Shown one piece after another: positions 7,761 through 16,210 of a stretch of 64,000 bases of DNA. Numbering within the stretch: the stretch's first letter is position 1; every line of letters starts with the position of its first letter. Below the pieces are notes generated by a model, which worked only from the letters and a program-made list of their open reading frames with translations, was not told where the DNA came from and searched no databases. The position numbers were made by a program, and so were the translations under genes. This DNA is from Candidatus Brachythrix odensensis (GTDB taxonomy: Bacteria; Chloroflexota; Anaerolineae; J036; Brachytrichaceae): assembly GCA_016714465.1 (NCBI GenBank), contig JADKDT010000016.1, positions 36,568 through 100,567 on the forward strand, given 5' to 3'.

Positions 7761-9018
7761 TTACAACAACTCCTGGTACACCGACGCAAGTTTATCAACA
7801 ATCTTGGACCAGTCGTAGTCTTCAGCCAAACAGGCTGCGCTGTGGCCCCATCCGACGCCGGCGCGGCTCGTCGCTGAGCAGGTAATCGATCGCATCTGCA
7901 AGCGCCTCCGGGTCGCGAGGTGGCACCCGAAGCCCGGTCTCGCCATGCCGGACGAGCTGGGTCAGGCCCCCAACATCCGAGGCGATCACAGGCGCGCCGC
8001 AAGCCATGGCTTCCAGCGCCACCATGCCAAACGACTCATAGTGCGATGGCATGACCAGACAGTCGGCGGCAGAGAAGTAGAAGTTGAGCGAATCCTGGTC
8101 TTGCGCGCCCAGAAAGGTGATCAGGTCGCTCAGCCCGAGCTCGGCCCGCAGCGCCTGCAAACGCGCCATCTCCTCGTTGGCGCGCACGCCCTCGTCGCTC
8201 GGGTCACCGCCAATGATTGGGACTGTGAGATGTCGGGGCGACAATTCGGGCCGACGCTCGCGCAGCAGCCCGATTGCCCGCAATAGCGTGTCAATGCCTT
8301 TCAGGGGCTCGATTCTGCCGGCGAAGAGAATCACCTTCTGATCGCGAGGAACGCCAATCACCTTGCGCGCATAGGACTGTTCAAGGGGATGAAAGCGCGC
8401 TGTATCAACGCCGGGCGGCACGATCCGGATCAGCGAGGAACCCGCTCCGTAGACATGGACGAGCTGATCCCACTCTACTGACGTGGCGGCGGTGATTCGC
8501 CCGGCCGTCGTGCACACCCGGCACTCGCCCGCAGTGCGCTCATCGCTCTCGTAGTCCTGGGGCCGCTGCGCGATCTGGTTTTTCAGTTCGGCCAGGGTGT
8601 GGAAGGTCTGGACGAATGGAATCCCCCAGCGTTTGCCAAGTGTCTCGGCCACCAGCCCCGACAGCCAGTAGTGAGCGTGAATGATGTCGTAGCCGGAGCT
8701 GTCATCCGCCTTGGCGAATTCGGTGACCCAGTCCGCAAACGCCGGCAGGAGCCCGGGCAGATCGCCCTTGGCGACCGGACCTTCGGGGCCGACTGGCACA
8801 TGGATCACCCGGGCATTCGGCGCGATCCGCGGGTCGATGCGGAGCTGGCCCGGACTTGCGCTGCGGGTGAAAACATCGACGGCAACGCCGCGCCGGGCGA
8901 ACTCGCGCGCGGTTTCGCGCACGAATACATTCATCCCGCCCGTGTCCTTGCCTCCGAGCGTCGCCAGCGGCGAGGTGTGGACGCTGACAAAGGCCACCCG
9001 CTTGAGCATGCCTTTCAA
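7761..9018 (-). CDS. GT4 glycosyltransferase, MshA/sucrose-phosphate-synthase-like (frameshifted)
   Basis: A retaining GT-B glycosyltransferase of about 419 residues. The N-terminal donor/acceptor loop GGKDTGGMNVFVRE, the hinge region VILFAGRIEPLKGIDTLLRA and the catalytic E-x7-E stretch SHYESFGMVALEAMACG are all present. The open frame ends early at 7822 after RRRRMG, but one base fewer in the C run at 7846-7849 restores HSAACLAEDYDWSKIV and a stop at 7761, abutting the VOC start. Its start overlaps the alcohol dehydrogenase stop (ATGA), so translation is coupled. An internal ATG at 9009 is an alternative start. Confidence 0.82.
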
Positions 9019-10199
9019 CCCTGCCAGGCGCGAATGAACAACTTTCGCAATTCATCTGTGCTGGGCTGGCGCGGCGAGGTGAAGATGACGCTGTCGTTTG
9101 CGGCCGTGTCGACCAGGGCGTCGAGCACATGATTAAAGTCATCCTGTTCGATCCCCGCCGCTTCAAGGGTCAGCGGCGCGCCGACCTCGGTCACAAGCCC
9201 GCGGACCAGACTGGCAAGCCGCCCAGCCGCCGCGCTCTCGGTGGGGTGCGATTCTCCCAGGCTGGCCATGAGCTCAACAAAGCGGGTCTGGGTGTCCGGC
9301 GGCGCGTCTGGGGCAACATAGAAGTCAATGACGTAGGGCAGGAACAGGCCGCAGGCGCGCCCGTGCGGAATCTTGAGCAGCGCGCCGGCAGCATGAGCCA
9401 TCGAATGGGCCAGCCCTACCATCGCATTGATGTAACCCATCCCCGACAGGGCGGCCGCGTTCGCCATCGCCTCGCGCGCCTCAAGATCCTCAGTGGTCGA
9501 CAAGTCGGCATCGTCCCAGGCGCGCTTGAGGTAGTTGAAACACAACTTGGTCGCGGTCAGGCAGGGCCCGTCGCTGAAGTCATTACGCCAGGTGGCGAGG
9601 TAACCCTCGATCGCCTGGGTCAGCGCGTCGAGACCCGTATCTGCCGTCAACTCCTGGGGCATCGAGGCCGACATGCCCGGGTCGATGATGGCATAGTCGG
9701 GCGTGGCGAGCGGGTGCCCGGTCGATAGCTTGCGGGGCGTGTCGCCGCGATTGTCGGTCAACACCACCGCCCAGGTCATTTCGCTGCCGGTGCCGGCCGT
9801 TGTTGGCACGCATATCAGGCGCGCTTTTTCGCGCAGTTTTATCGTGTCCAGCGGGTTGATCTCGTCGACCTCAATGTCCGGGTTTTCGTACAGGATCCAG
9901 ATCGCCTTTGCCGCGTCCATGACGCTGCCGCCGCCGACGGCGACGATCCAGTCGGGGCCGAAGGCCTCACACAAGTCGGCGCCTGCCTCAACCGTCGAAA
10001 GCGCGGGCTCGGGCTCGACTTCCAGAAAGGTCTTCACCTGCATGCCCGCATGTTCGAGTTGGAACAAGACCGGCGCGAGATGCCCTTTCTGGCTGAGCGT
10101 TTTGTCGGAGACGACGAAAGCCCGCTTCCCGCGAAGTTCGCGGATATGCAATACGGCGTCCTCGCCAAAGACGACGGTAGGCGATCTGAAAAACCACAT
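9015..10199 (-). CDS. iron-containing alcohol dehydrogenase
   Basis: A 394-residue NAD(P)-dependent oxidoreductase of family III. The nucleotide-binding GGGSVMDAAKA is at about residues 94-104 and the metal-binding His region reads GLAHSMAHAAGALLKIPHG. Length is normal. The ATG at 10199 is preceded by AGGAGC with good spacing, and the gene begins 12 bases after the aldo/keto reductase stop. The two carbonyl/alcohol oxidoreductases probably share one transcript. Its substrate cannot be deduced. Confidence 0.9.
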   Translation of the reverse strand: MWFFRSPTVVFGEDAVLHIRELRGKRAFVVSDKTLSQKGHLAPVLFQLEHAGMQVKTFLEVEPEPALSTVEAGADLCEAFGPDWIVAVGGGSVMDAAKAIWILYENPDIEVDEINPLDTIKLREKARLICVPTTAGTGSEMTWAVVLTDNRGDTPRKLSTGHPLATPDYAIIDPGMSASMPQELTADTGLDALTQAIEGYLATWRNDFSDGPCLTATKLCFNYLKRAWDDADLSTTEDLEAREAMANAAALSGMGYINAMVGLAHSMAHAAGALLKIPHGRACGLFLPYVIDFYVAPDAPPDTQTRFVELMASLGESHPTESAAAGRLASLVRGLVTEVGAPLTLEAAGIEQDDFNHVLDALVDTAANDSVIFTSPRQPSTDELRKLFIRAWQG

Positions 10200-10211
10200 A
10201 TTGATCTGCTC

Positions 10212-11183
10212 CTAGTCCCACTTCGAGGCGTCGTTGAGGGCCTTCATTTCGGCCTCGCTCAGCCGATACCCGACGACGCCGAGTGAGGCGTTCAGTTGTT
10301 CCACGGTGTTCGCGCCGATGATGGGCGCCGTAACGAGCGGATTGCTCAGCAGCCACGCCAGGGCGGTTTCGGTCAGGCTGCGTCCGCGAGCCGTCGAAAT
10401 CTCATTCAAGGCGGCCAAAATGGGCGCGCCGCGCCCGCTCGTCACATAGTCCTGGATGCGCTTGCTGACCGAGGCGCGGGTGCCCTCCAGCGCTGCGCCC
10501 CCGGCGTATTTGCCGGTGAGATATCCGCCGGCCAACGGGCTATAGGGAATGACCGCCAATCCTTGATCGGCAACGACCGCGGCGAGTTCGCGCTCGAACT
10601 CGGCCCGAACCATCAGGTTGTAGTGCGGCTGGATGCTTTCAAAGCGCACGAGATTTCGCGCATCACTCGCCCACAGCGACTTCATCAGCCACCAGGCGGG
10701 ATAGTTGCTCGCGCCCGCATAACGAATCTTGCCCATCCGAGTCAAGTCGTCCAGCGCCCGAAGCGTCTCGTCCGGCCGCGCTTCAAAATCGGCAGAGTGG
10801 ATCTGATACAGATCGACATAGTCGGTTTGCAGCCGGCCCAAACTGGCGTCGAGCGCGCTGATGATGTGGTGGCGCGAGGCGCCCTGGTCGTTTGGGCCGC
10901 TCCCCATGGCGCCGCGGCATTTGGTGGCGATGACGAGAGACGCGCGCGGCTGAGCGGCGGTCTTAAGCCACTTGCCGATGAGAATTTCAGCCGTGCCCCC
11001 CGGATTGCCCGGCGCCCAACGCGAATAGACATCGGCGGTGTCGATGAAGTTCCCGCCCGCGGCGGTAAATGCCGACATCACCGCAAGCGAGGACGGCTCG
11101 TCGGACGTCCATAGAAACGTCATTGTGCCCAGGCAGAGTTCGCTCACCTTGAGGCCGGTGCGGCCGAGCTTGCGATATTCCAT
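10212..11183 (-). CDS. aldo/keto reductase
   Basis: A 323-residue NADPH-dependent reductase of the AKR fold. It starts MEYRKLGRTGLKVSELCLGTM and has the catalytic-region segments FIDTADVYSRWAPG (Asp, Tyr), LVIATKCRG (Lys) and the LYQIHSAD His site, then the cofactor segment PIIGANTVEQL. The frame extends further upstream, but ATG 11183 is preferred: it gives the family-typical N-terminus and has TACAAT 6 bases upstream, predicting a leaderless message. First gene of the minus-strand run to 5679. Confidence 0.9.
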   Translation of the reverse strand: MEYRKLGRTGLKVSELCLGTMTFLWTSDEPSSLAVMSAFTAAGGNFIDTADVYSRWAPGNPGGTAEILIGKWLKTAAQPRASLVIATKCRGAMGSGPNDQGASRHHIISALDASLGRLQTDYVDLYQIHSADFEARPDETLRALDDLTRMGKIRYAGASNYPAWWLMKSLWASDARNLVRFESIQPHYNLMVRAEFERELAAVVADQGLAVIPYSPLAGGYLTGKYAGGAALEGTRASVSKRIQDYVTSGRGAPILAALNEISTARGRSLTETALAWLLSNPLVTAPIIGANTVEQLNASLGVVGYRLSEAEMKALNDASKWD

Positions 11184-11189
11184 CCGGCG

Positions 11190-11195
11190 ATTGTA
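11190..11195 (-). promoter_or_regulatory. -10 box of the aldo/keto reductase run
   Basis: TACAAT on the minus strand, 6 bases before the ATG at 11183. This is leaderless spacing. Confidence 0.5.
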
Positions 11196-11258
11196 ATCTG
11201 CGGGTTCTGTAAGTTTGCCTGCAAACAGCGCCGGGATCGCAAGTGCCTGGATGCCTTC

Positions 11259-11264
11259 TATAAT
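11259..11264 (+). promoter_or_regulatory. -10 box of xdhC-like gene
   Basis: A perfect TATAAT, 9 bases before the ATG at 11274, with no Shine-Dalgarno. This is leaderless spacing. Confidence 0.55.
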
Positions 11265-11273
11265 CTGGCTGCA

Positions 11274-12095
11274 ATGTCGTTGGAAGTCTTGGAACATGCC
11301 CTTGCCACTTCACGCGCTGGCACGCCCTGCGCGTTGTGCACCGTCATTCAGTCAAGCGGATCGGTGCCGCGCCGCCCGGGATCAAAGATGCTGGTCGGCG
11401 CCGACGGCGCGATCCTGGCTGGCACGATTGGCGGCGGGGCAATGGAAGGCCGCGCAATTGACCTCGCCCGCGAGGCCATTGCCGATGGCGAAGCGCGGAC
11501 CGGTTCTTTCCGATTGAGCGACCCGGAGCAAGGTGACGCGGGCGTGTGCGGCGGCACCATGGAGGTTTTTATCGAGCCCTTGGCCTCGCCGCCGACCGTG
11601 CTGGTGGTAGGCGCCGGGCACGTTGGCCGGGCCCTCGTAAGACTCGCGACATTCGCCGGGTTTCGGGCCGTCCTCAGCGATGATCGGGTCGAGTTGTGCG
11701 CGCCGGCCATTGCGCCCGGCGCGGATGCTTATCTGGCTGGCCCGTTGCTTGAGCAGCTCGGCAGGATGTCGCTTTCGCCCCGGTTGTATGTCGCCCTGGT
11801 GACCCGTGGGTATGCCATCGATGTGGAAGCGCTGCCCGTGCTATTGCGCGCCCCGGTCGCCTATATCGGGGTGATTGGCAGCCGGCGACGCTGGCTGACG
11901 GCCGTCAAGTCTTTGCGTGAGGCGGGCATCAGCGACGCCGATCTGGCCCGGGTGCGTGCGCCGATCGGTCTCGAGATTCGGGCCGAGACGCCCGAGGAGA
12001 TCGCCGTAAGCATTATGGCCGACATCATCGCGACCCGCCGCGGTGCGGCTATTCCATCCGTTATGCGGCCGGGGTTGGGGTTGGCGGACCGGTAA
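11274..12095 (+). CDS. XdhC/CoxI family molybdenum-enzyme accessory protein
   Basis: A 273-residue protein of the XdhC family, which inserts sulfurated molybdenum cofactor into xanthine-dehydrogenase-type enzymes. It has the N-terminal XdhC_CoxI domain with SSGSVPRRPGSKMLV and GGGAMEG, a CGGTMEVFIEP segment, then a Rossmann-like domain starting VLVVGAGHVGRALVRLA and the C-terminal YIGVIGSRRR. No molybdoenzyme gene is adjacent, although ssnA and arcC at the far end of the window belong to purine/selenium pathways where XdhC-type proteins occur. Its 3' end overlaps the convergent MFS gene by 35 bases. Confidence 0.85.
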   Translation: MSLEVLEHALATSRAGTPCALCTVIQSSGSVPRRPGSKMLVGADGAILAGTIGGGAMEGRAIDLAREAIADGEARTGSFRLSDPEQGDAGVCGGTMEVFIEPLASPPTVLVVGAGHVGRALVRLATFAGFRAVLSDDRVELCAPAIAPGADAYLAGPLLEQLGRMSLSPRLYVALVTRGYAIDVEALPVLLRAPVAYIGVIGSRRRWLTAVKSLREAGISDADLARVRAPIGLEIRAETPEEIAVSIMADIIATRRGAAIPSVMRPGLGLADR

Positions 12096-13377
12096 CGCCG
12101 ACGCCGTCGTACTCGCGCAGACGCGGGTAGCGCCAGGCCACCCACAGCGTCAGGCCGAACGTGATCAGGCCGCCGCTGACGACACTGGCGACGATGCCCC
12201 AGACCGAGGCGACCACGCCGGCCTCGAGTTCGCCCAGCTGGGGTCCGCCCATAAAGAACATCATGTTCACCCCGACCATCCGCCCGCGCAGATGATCGGG
12301 GGTGAGAAGCTGGCGCATTGTTCCCCGGATCACTGTTGAGACCGTATCCGCTGCGCCCGAAATTGCGAAGAGCACGAAGGACAGCAGGAAGCTGGTCGAC
12401 AGGCCAAACAGGGCCGTGGCCAGCCCGTACAGCGCGACGCTGACGAGCAGGACCGGCCCTTGCTTTGGAATGCTGTGACGGAGCGAGAGTACCACCCCGG
12501 CGACCAGCGACCCCACCGCCTGGGCGGACGAGAGCAGCCCATAGGTGATGACGTCGGCGCCCAGAATGTCCTTGGCGATCAGGGGCAACATAGTCCGGGC
12601 CGAGGCAAAGAAGGTGGCGAAGAAATCCAGCAGCATCGTGCTCCAGATGATGCGCTCGCGATAGACAAATCGGGCGCCTTCGAGCATGCCGCTCAGGGTG
12701 ATGGCGCTGCGCGGGGCCGCCGGCGCGGCCCGATGGCGCATCAGCGCAAGCGCAAGGATGACCGCTGCGAAGGACGCCGCATTAACGGCATAGATGCTGC
12801 CCAGATTCCACGTTGCAATGGCCAGCCCGCCCAGGGCCGGTCCCAGGATTGACACGACCTGCATCAGGGTCGTGTTGAGGCTGAGCGCGTTGGCCAGATG
12901 CACCCGCGGTACCAGGCTGGGGACAAGGGCCTGCCGGGAAGGATTGTCAAATGCCATCGCGGATGCGTTGACAGCGGTCAGAACATAGATCACCCACAAC
13001 TGATCGATTCCGGCGAACGTTGCCAGCGCGAGCAGCGCGGCTGACAGTCCGGCGATCGACTGCGTCACCATCATCACCCGTCGACGGTCATGCGTGTCGG
13101 CAATCATGCCTCCCAGCAACGCAAAGAAGACGATCGGTCCGATGCGGACCAGCCCGAGAATCCCAAGGCCCAATGCGCGCGCGTCGAGGGTGGTTGTTGC
13201 GCCAAGCGCATTCAACGTCCATGTCTGGCCCTGCAGCAGGTCAAAAATGTGCCAGTTCACGGCGGTGAGCTGCATCTGGGTGCCGGTTTGCGAGATCAAT
13301 TGACCCGCCCACAGCAGGCGAAAATCGCGGTGTTGGAAGGCGGCAAGGCGAGGTGGCTGCGCAGCGGTTTCGGCCAT
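12061..13377 (-). CDS. MFS transporter, enterobactin-exporter-like
   Basis: A 438-residue integral membrane protein with about 12 hydrophobic segments. The N-terminal FRLLWAGQLISQTGTQMQ and the cytoplasmic GGMIADTHDRRRVM (loop 2-3 MFS signature) place it in the MFS_3 / EntS-like exporter group. LNTTLMQVVSILGPALGG is typical of the central half. The substrate is unknown. It diverges from the NUDIX gene through a shared -10 element. Confidence 0.85.
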   Translation of the reverse strand: MAETAAQPPRLAAFQHRDFRLLWAGQLISQTGTQMQLTAVNWHIFDLLQGQTWTLNALGATTTLDARALGLGILGLVRIGPIVFFALLGGMIADTHDRRRVMMVTQSIAGLSAALLALATFAGIDQLWVIYVLTAVNASAMAFDNPSRQALVPSLVPRVHLANALSLNTTLMQVVSILGPALGGLAIATWNLGSIYAVNAASFAAVILALALMRHRAAPAAPRSAITLSGMLEGARFVYRERIIWSTMLLDFFATFFASARTMLPLIAKDILGADVITYGLLSSAQAVGSLVAGVVLSLRHSIPKQGPVLLVSVALYGLATALFGLSTSFLLSFVLFAISGAADTVSTVIRGTMRQLLTPDHLRGRMVGVNMMFFMGGPQLGELEAGVVASVWGIVASVVSGGLITFGLTLWVAWRYPRLREYDGVGVTGPPTPTPAA

Positions 13378-13385
13378 GAAGGCTG

Positions 13386-13392
13386 TATTATC
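13386..13392. promoter_or_regulatory. shared bidirectional -10 element (MFS / NUDIX)
   Basis: TATTAT on the plus strand (13386-13391) lies 7 bases before the NUDIX GTG. The same bases read GATAAT on the minus strand (13392-13387), 9 bases before the MFS ATG. One symmetric box would therefore drive both genes with no leader on either side. Confidence 0.5.
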
Positions 13393-13398
13393 GCCAGC

Positions 13399-13944
13399 GT
13401 GCCAATCACCTCTTACCGGGATAAGCTCCTTGATTCACTTCGGGCCCATGCGACGATCGATGCCACCGAGGCAGGCCATCTTGCCTCGATTTTGGCATTT
13501 GTGGCCGCCCAGTCGGCGCCGTTCAGCCGGAACACACTCGACGGCCACATCACGGCGTCCGCCTTCATCGTTGACCCAACCCACCTGTTCACTCTTCTCG
13601 TCTGGCATGAGAAGCTGGCTCGCTGGCTGCAGCCGGGCGGGCACTGCGAGGAAAGCGACGAATCGACGCTGGCTGCGGCTGTGCGAGAAATTGAGGAGGA
13701 AACCGGGTTGGATTCCTCCCAGTTGAAACAAGTAGGCGTCGGCGTCTTTGATGTTGACGCGCATCGCATTCCGGCTCGGCGAGATGTCCCCGAGCATTGG
13801 CACTATGACATACGCTATCTCTTTGAGGCTGATCGCGCGGCGCCGACCCAGGCCGGCGCAAATTGGGTGAGTATTGAGCAAATGCTGGCGCATCCGCATG
13901 CCTCACTGCGCCGCCTTGCCGAAAGGGCCGCCAATGCGGGTTGA
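13399..13944 (+). CDS. NUDIX hydrolase
   Basis: A 181-residue protein with the full NUDIX box (G-x5-E-x7-REUxEExGU) in GGHCEESDESTLAAAVREIE plus EETGL, starting near residue 77; these residues bind the metal and catalyse diphosphate hydrolysis. The substrate is not predictable. The frame is open far upstream, antisense to the MFS gene, but GTG 13399 is chosen because VPITSYRDKLLDSLRAH starts the conserved protein and the -10 box is 7 bases away. The stop overlaps the next start, so the two are coupled. Confidence 0.85.
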   Translation: MPITSYRDKLLDSLRAHATIDATEAGHLASILAFVAAQSAPFSRNTLDGHITASAFIVDPTHLFTLLVWHEKLARWLQPGGHCEESDESTLAAAVREIEEETGLDSSQLKQVGVGVFDVDAHRIPARRDVPEHWHYDIRYLFEADRAAPTQAGANWVSIEQMLAHPHASLRRLAERAANAG

Positions 13945-15325
13945 CCGGCTGGATAGGGCAGTTGCTGCCGCCATCGCCGTGACGTTGGTTCTCGCGGTAT
14001 TCGTCCTCTTGCGGGGCGACCAGGTTGGGGTTCGTATTGCCCAAACCCAACCGGCAGATGGTGCGGGCGACGTCGGCTTGCGGCCCGTGATTGGGCTGAC
14101 GTTCAGCGAGCAGATGCGCCAAACCGCACTGGAGGGCCGGCTCAGTTTCAGCCCGCCGGTCACCGGCACGCTGCGCTGGTCGGGCAATGCCGCCCTGTTC
14201 ACGCCGGCCGCGCCCCTGGCAGCAGACACGGCCTATACACTCACCATTCGTGCTGGCGCTGAAAGCGCGCGGGGACGGCTCACCCGCGACGATGTCGTTG
14301 TGCGGTTTGCCACCCATCGCCCACGCCTGGTTTACCTTGCCCCGGCGACGGGTATTTCGGATCTGGTGATCGCCGACGTTGGCGGTTCGGGCCAGGAGCG
14401 GAAACTGACTTCGGAGCCCTTTGGCGTCTACGATTTTGCGGTGAGTCCGGATGGCCGGCGGATCGCCTTCAGCGCCAATCGCGACGGCGGGGGCAGTCGT
14501 GATCTGTATCTCGTTGGTGTTGACGGGAATGATCGGAAGAGAATTGTGAGCTGCGATCAGCAGCACTGTCAGTCCCCTTCCTGGTCGGCGGATGGCTCGC
14601 GCATTGTCTTTGAGCGGCGCAACCTCGAGAAGGGCGCTATCGGTGTGATCCCTGGCGCCTCCCGACCTTACATCTACGACATCAATATTGGCCAGGCTTC
14701 GTCACTATTCACGGATACGCAGTATGTTGCTTCTGCTCCGCGCTGGTCGACGGCCGGAGAGACCCTGACCTACTATGACACCATTCAGAGCATTCTCACG
14801 GTCTTTGATTTGAGTGCGGGTACCACCGTCGAGGTCCCGAGCGTGCTTGGGGACGCGCCCGCCTGGGCGCCCGATGGCGGCTCGTTTCTTCTGTCGGATC
14901 TCGTGTCGGGCAACGAAGGGCGCTTACAGCAGCTCTTACGTTTCGACTACGCGACCGTAACGCTTTCCCCAGTAATGCCACTCACCAATACGAACGACTA
15001 TGGGGCTGCCTGGTCGCCTGCCGGAGATGAGATTGTCTTTGGCCGCCAATCCGCGGAGTCGTTTTCGGCCTCGAGCGGGGTGGCATTTTATGGGCCCCAG
15101 GTATGGGTCACCGGCGCCGATGGCCTCAACCCGCGCGCCCTGACAACCGATACCGAATACAGCCATGCCGGTATGACCTGGTCGCCGGATGGGCGCTGGA
15201 TCTCGTTGGTACGGACAAACCTGCGCACGATAAATCCGATACCCGAAGTGTGGCTGATTCGGCCGGACGGAGGCGCTGCGCGCAGCGTTGCCCGTGATGC
15301 GACGCTGCCGGCCTGGGTTCCTTGA
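13934..15325 (+). CDS. membrane-anchored Ig-like / TolB-type beta-propeller protein
   Basis: A 463-residue protein that starts at ATG 13934, overlapping the NUDIX stop. A single membrane anchor lies near residues 11-27 (AAAIAVTLVLAVFVLLR). A bacterial Ig-like (Big_5) domain follows (QPADGAGDVGLRPVIGLTFS, ending near residue 130). A propeller of PD40/WD40-like repeats comes next, marked by VSPDGRRIAFSAN, WSADGSRIVF, WSPAGDEIVFG and WSPDGRWISLV. Its likely place is outside the membrane as a binding scaffold; no catalytic residues are evident. Confidence 0.8.
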   Translation: MRVDRLDRAVAAAIAVTLVLAVFVLLRGDQVGVRIAQTQPADGAGDVGLRPVIGLTFSEQMRQTALEGRLSFSPPVTGTLRWSGNAALFTPAAPLAADTAYTLTIRAGAESARGRLTRDDVVVRFATHRPRLVYLAPATGISDLVIADVGGSGQERKLTSEPFGVYDFAVSPDGRRIAFSANRDGGGSRDLYLVGVDGNDRKRIVSCDQQHCQSPSWSADGSRIVFERRNLEKGAIGVIPGASRPYIYDINIGQASSLFTDTQYVASAPRWSTAGETLTYYDTIQSILTVFDLSAGTTVEVPSVLGDAPAWAPDGGSFLLSDLVSGNEGRLQQLLRFDYATVTLSPVMPLTNTNDYGAAWSPAGDEIVFGRQSAESFSASSGVAFYGPQVWVTGADGLNPRALTTDTEYSHAGMTWSPDGRWISLVRTNLRTINPIPEVWLIRPDGGAARSVARDATLPAWVP

Positions 15326-15340
15326 CGCAGGTCAACCTAA

Positions 15341-16141
15341 ATGAGCCTGACAACACCTCGCCCTGCGAAACCAACACCGCGGATTGCCGCGGTGGTCCTC
15401 ACCCTGAACGAAGCGCGCCACATTTCAGCGTGTCTCGATACGCTTGATTGGGCCGACCTGCGGCTGGTCTTCGACTCTTTCTCAAGCGATGCCACGCCGG
15501 ACCTGGCCCGGGCAAGCGGAGCGATTCTGGTTCAGAACCGTTTTGTGAACTACGCCCAACAGCGAAACGAGGCACTGGCCTGGGCATCCACTCAGACGCC
15601 CCCGGCCGATTGGGTTTTCTTTGTGGATGCCGACGAGCGCTGCACGCCCGAACTTGCGTCTGAACTGCGCACGGTAGCCGAGGACCCGACACGCGACGTG
15701 TGGGCGGTCCCGCGCCACAATTTCATCTTTGGCAAGCTTACGCTCGGGGCGGGCTGGTTTCCTGATTTCCAGGCCCGTCTGTTCCGGGTGGGCAAGGCCG
15801 ATTTTGAACCCGCGCGGGCTGTGCACGAGGTTGCTCGCCACCAGGGTGAGTTGGGGCGGCTGCGGGCCACCCTCGATCATTTCAACTACGACAGCGTGGC
15901 CCAATTCCACGACAAGCAACGGCGCTACGCCGAATACGACGCGGGCATCCTGTTCAAACAAGGGGTGCGCCCCAAGCCGCGCAATTTCGTCTTGCAGCCG
16001 TTGCGCGAGTTTCGACGGCGCTTTTTCAGCCTGGGCGGCTATCGCGACGGCGCGCATGGCCTGCGTCTGAGCGCGCTGATGGCCTGGTACTCCCTTGACA
16101 TGTACCGCCGCCTGGCCCGAATGTGGCGGGACGCGGCATAG
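15341..16141 (+). CDS. GT2 family glycosyltransferase
   Basis: A 266-residue GT-A glycosyltransferase, related to the WaaE/KdtX type. It begins with AAVVLTLNEARHISACLDTL, has the metal-binding DxD-like FFVDADERCTPELA, and carries the mid-domain GWFPDFQARLFRVGKADFE found in lipopolysaccharide-core-like GT2 enzymes. A family-typical C-terminal helix with FRRRFFSLGGYRDGAHG follows. The acceptor is unknown. It lies 15 bases after the TolB-like gene and upstream of PBP1C, suggesting a cell-envelope role. Confidence 0.88.
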   Translation: MSLTTPRPAKPTPRIAAVVLTLNEARHISACLDTLDWADLRLVFDSFSSDATPDLARASGAILVQNRFVNYAQQRNEALAWASTQTPPADWVFFVDADERCTPELASELRTVAEDPTRDVWAVPRHNFIFGKLTLGAGWFPDFQARLFRVGKADFEPARAVHEVARHQGELGRLRATLDHFNYDSVAQFHDKQRRYAEYDAGILFKQGVRPKPRNFVLQPLREFRRRFFSLGGYRDGAHGLRLSALMAWYSLDMYRRLARMWRDAA

Positions 16142-16198
16142 TGGGGGAGCCGCAGGCGCGCTGTTGGGCGTTCGTCAAGCTCGGCGCAGCGCGCGTGA

Positions 16199-16204
16199 CA
16201 CAAT
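16199..16204 (+). promoter_or_regulatory. extended -10 box of the PBP1C gene
   Basis: CACAAT preceded by TGA (extended -10 TG at 16196), 6 bases before the ATG at 16211. This is leaderless spacing. Confidence 0.4.
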
Positions 16205-16210
16205 GCAGGC

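Noticed and set aside
12061..12095. Overlap of xdhC-like and MFS genes as evidence of a wrong stop
   Set aside because: Both ends keep family-like length; a 35-base convergent overlap is tolerable and no indel is needed.
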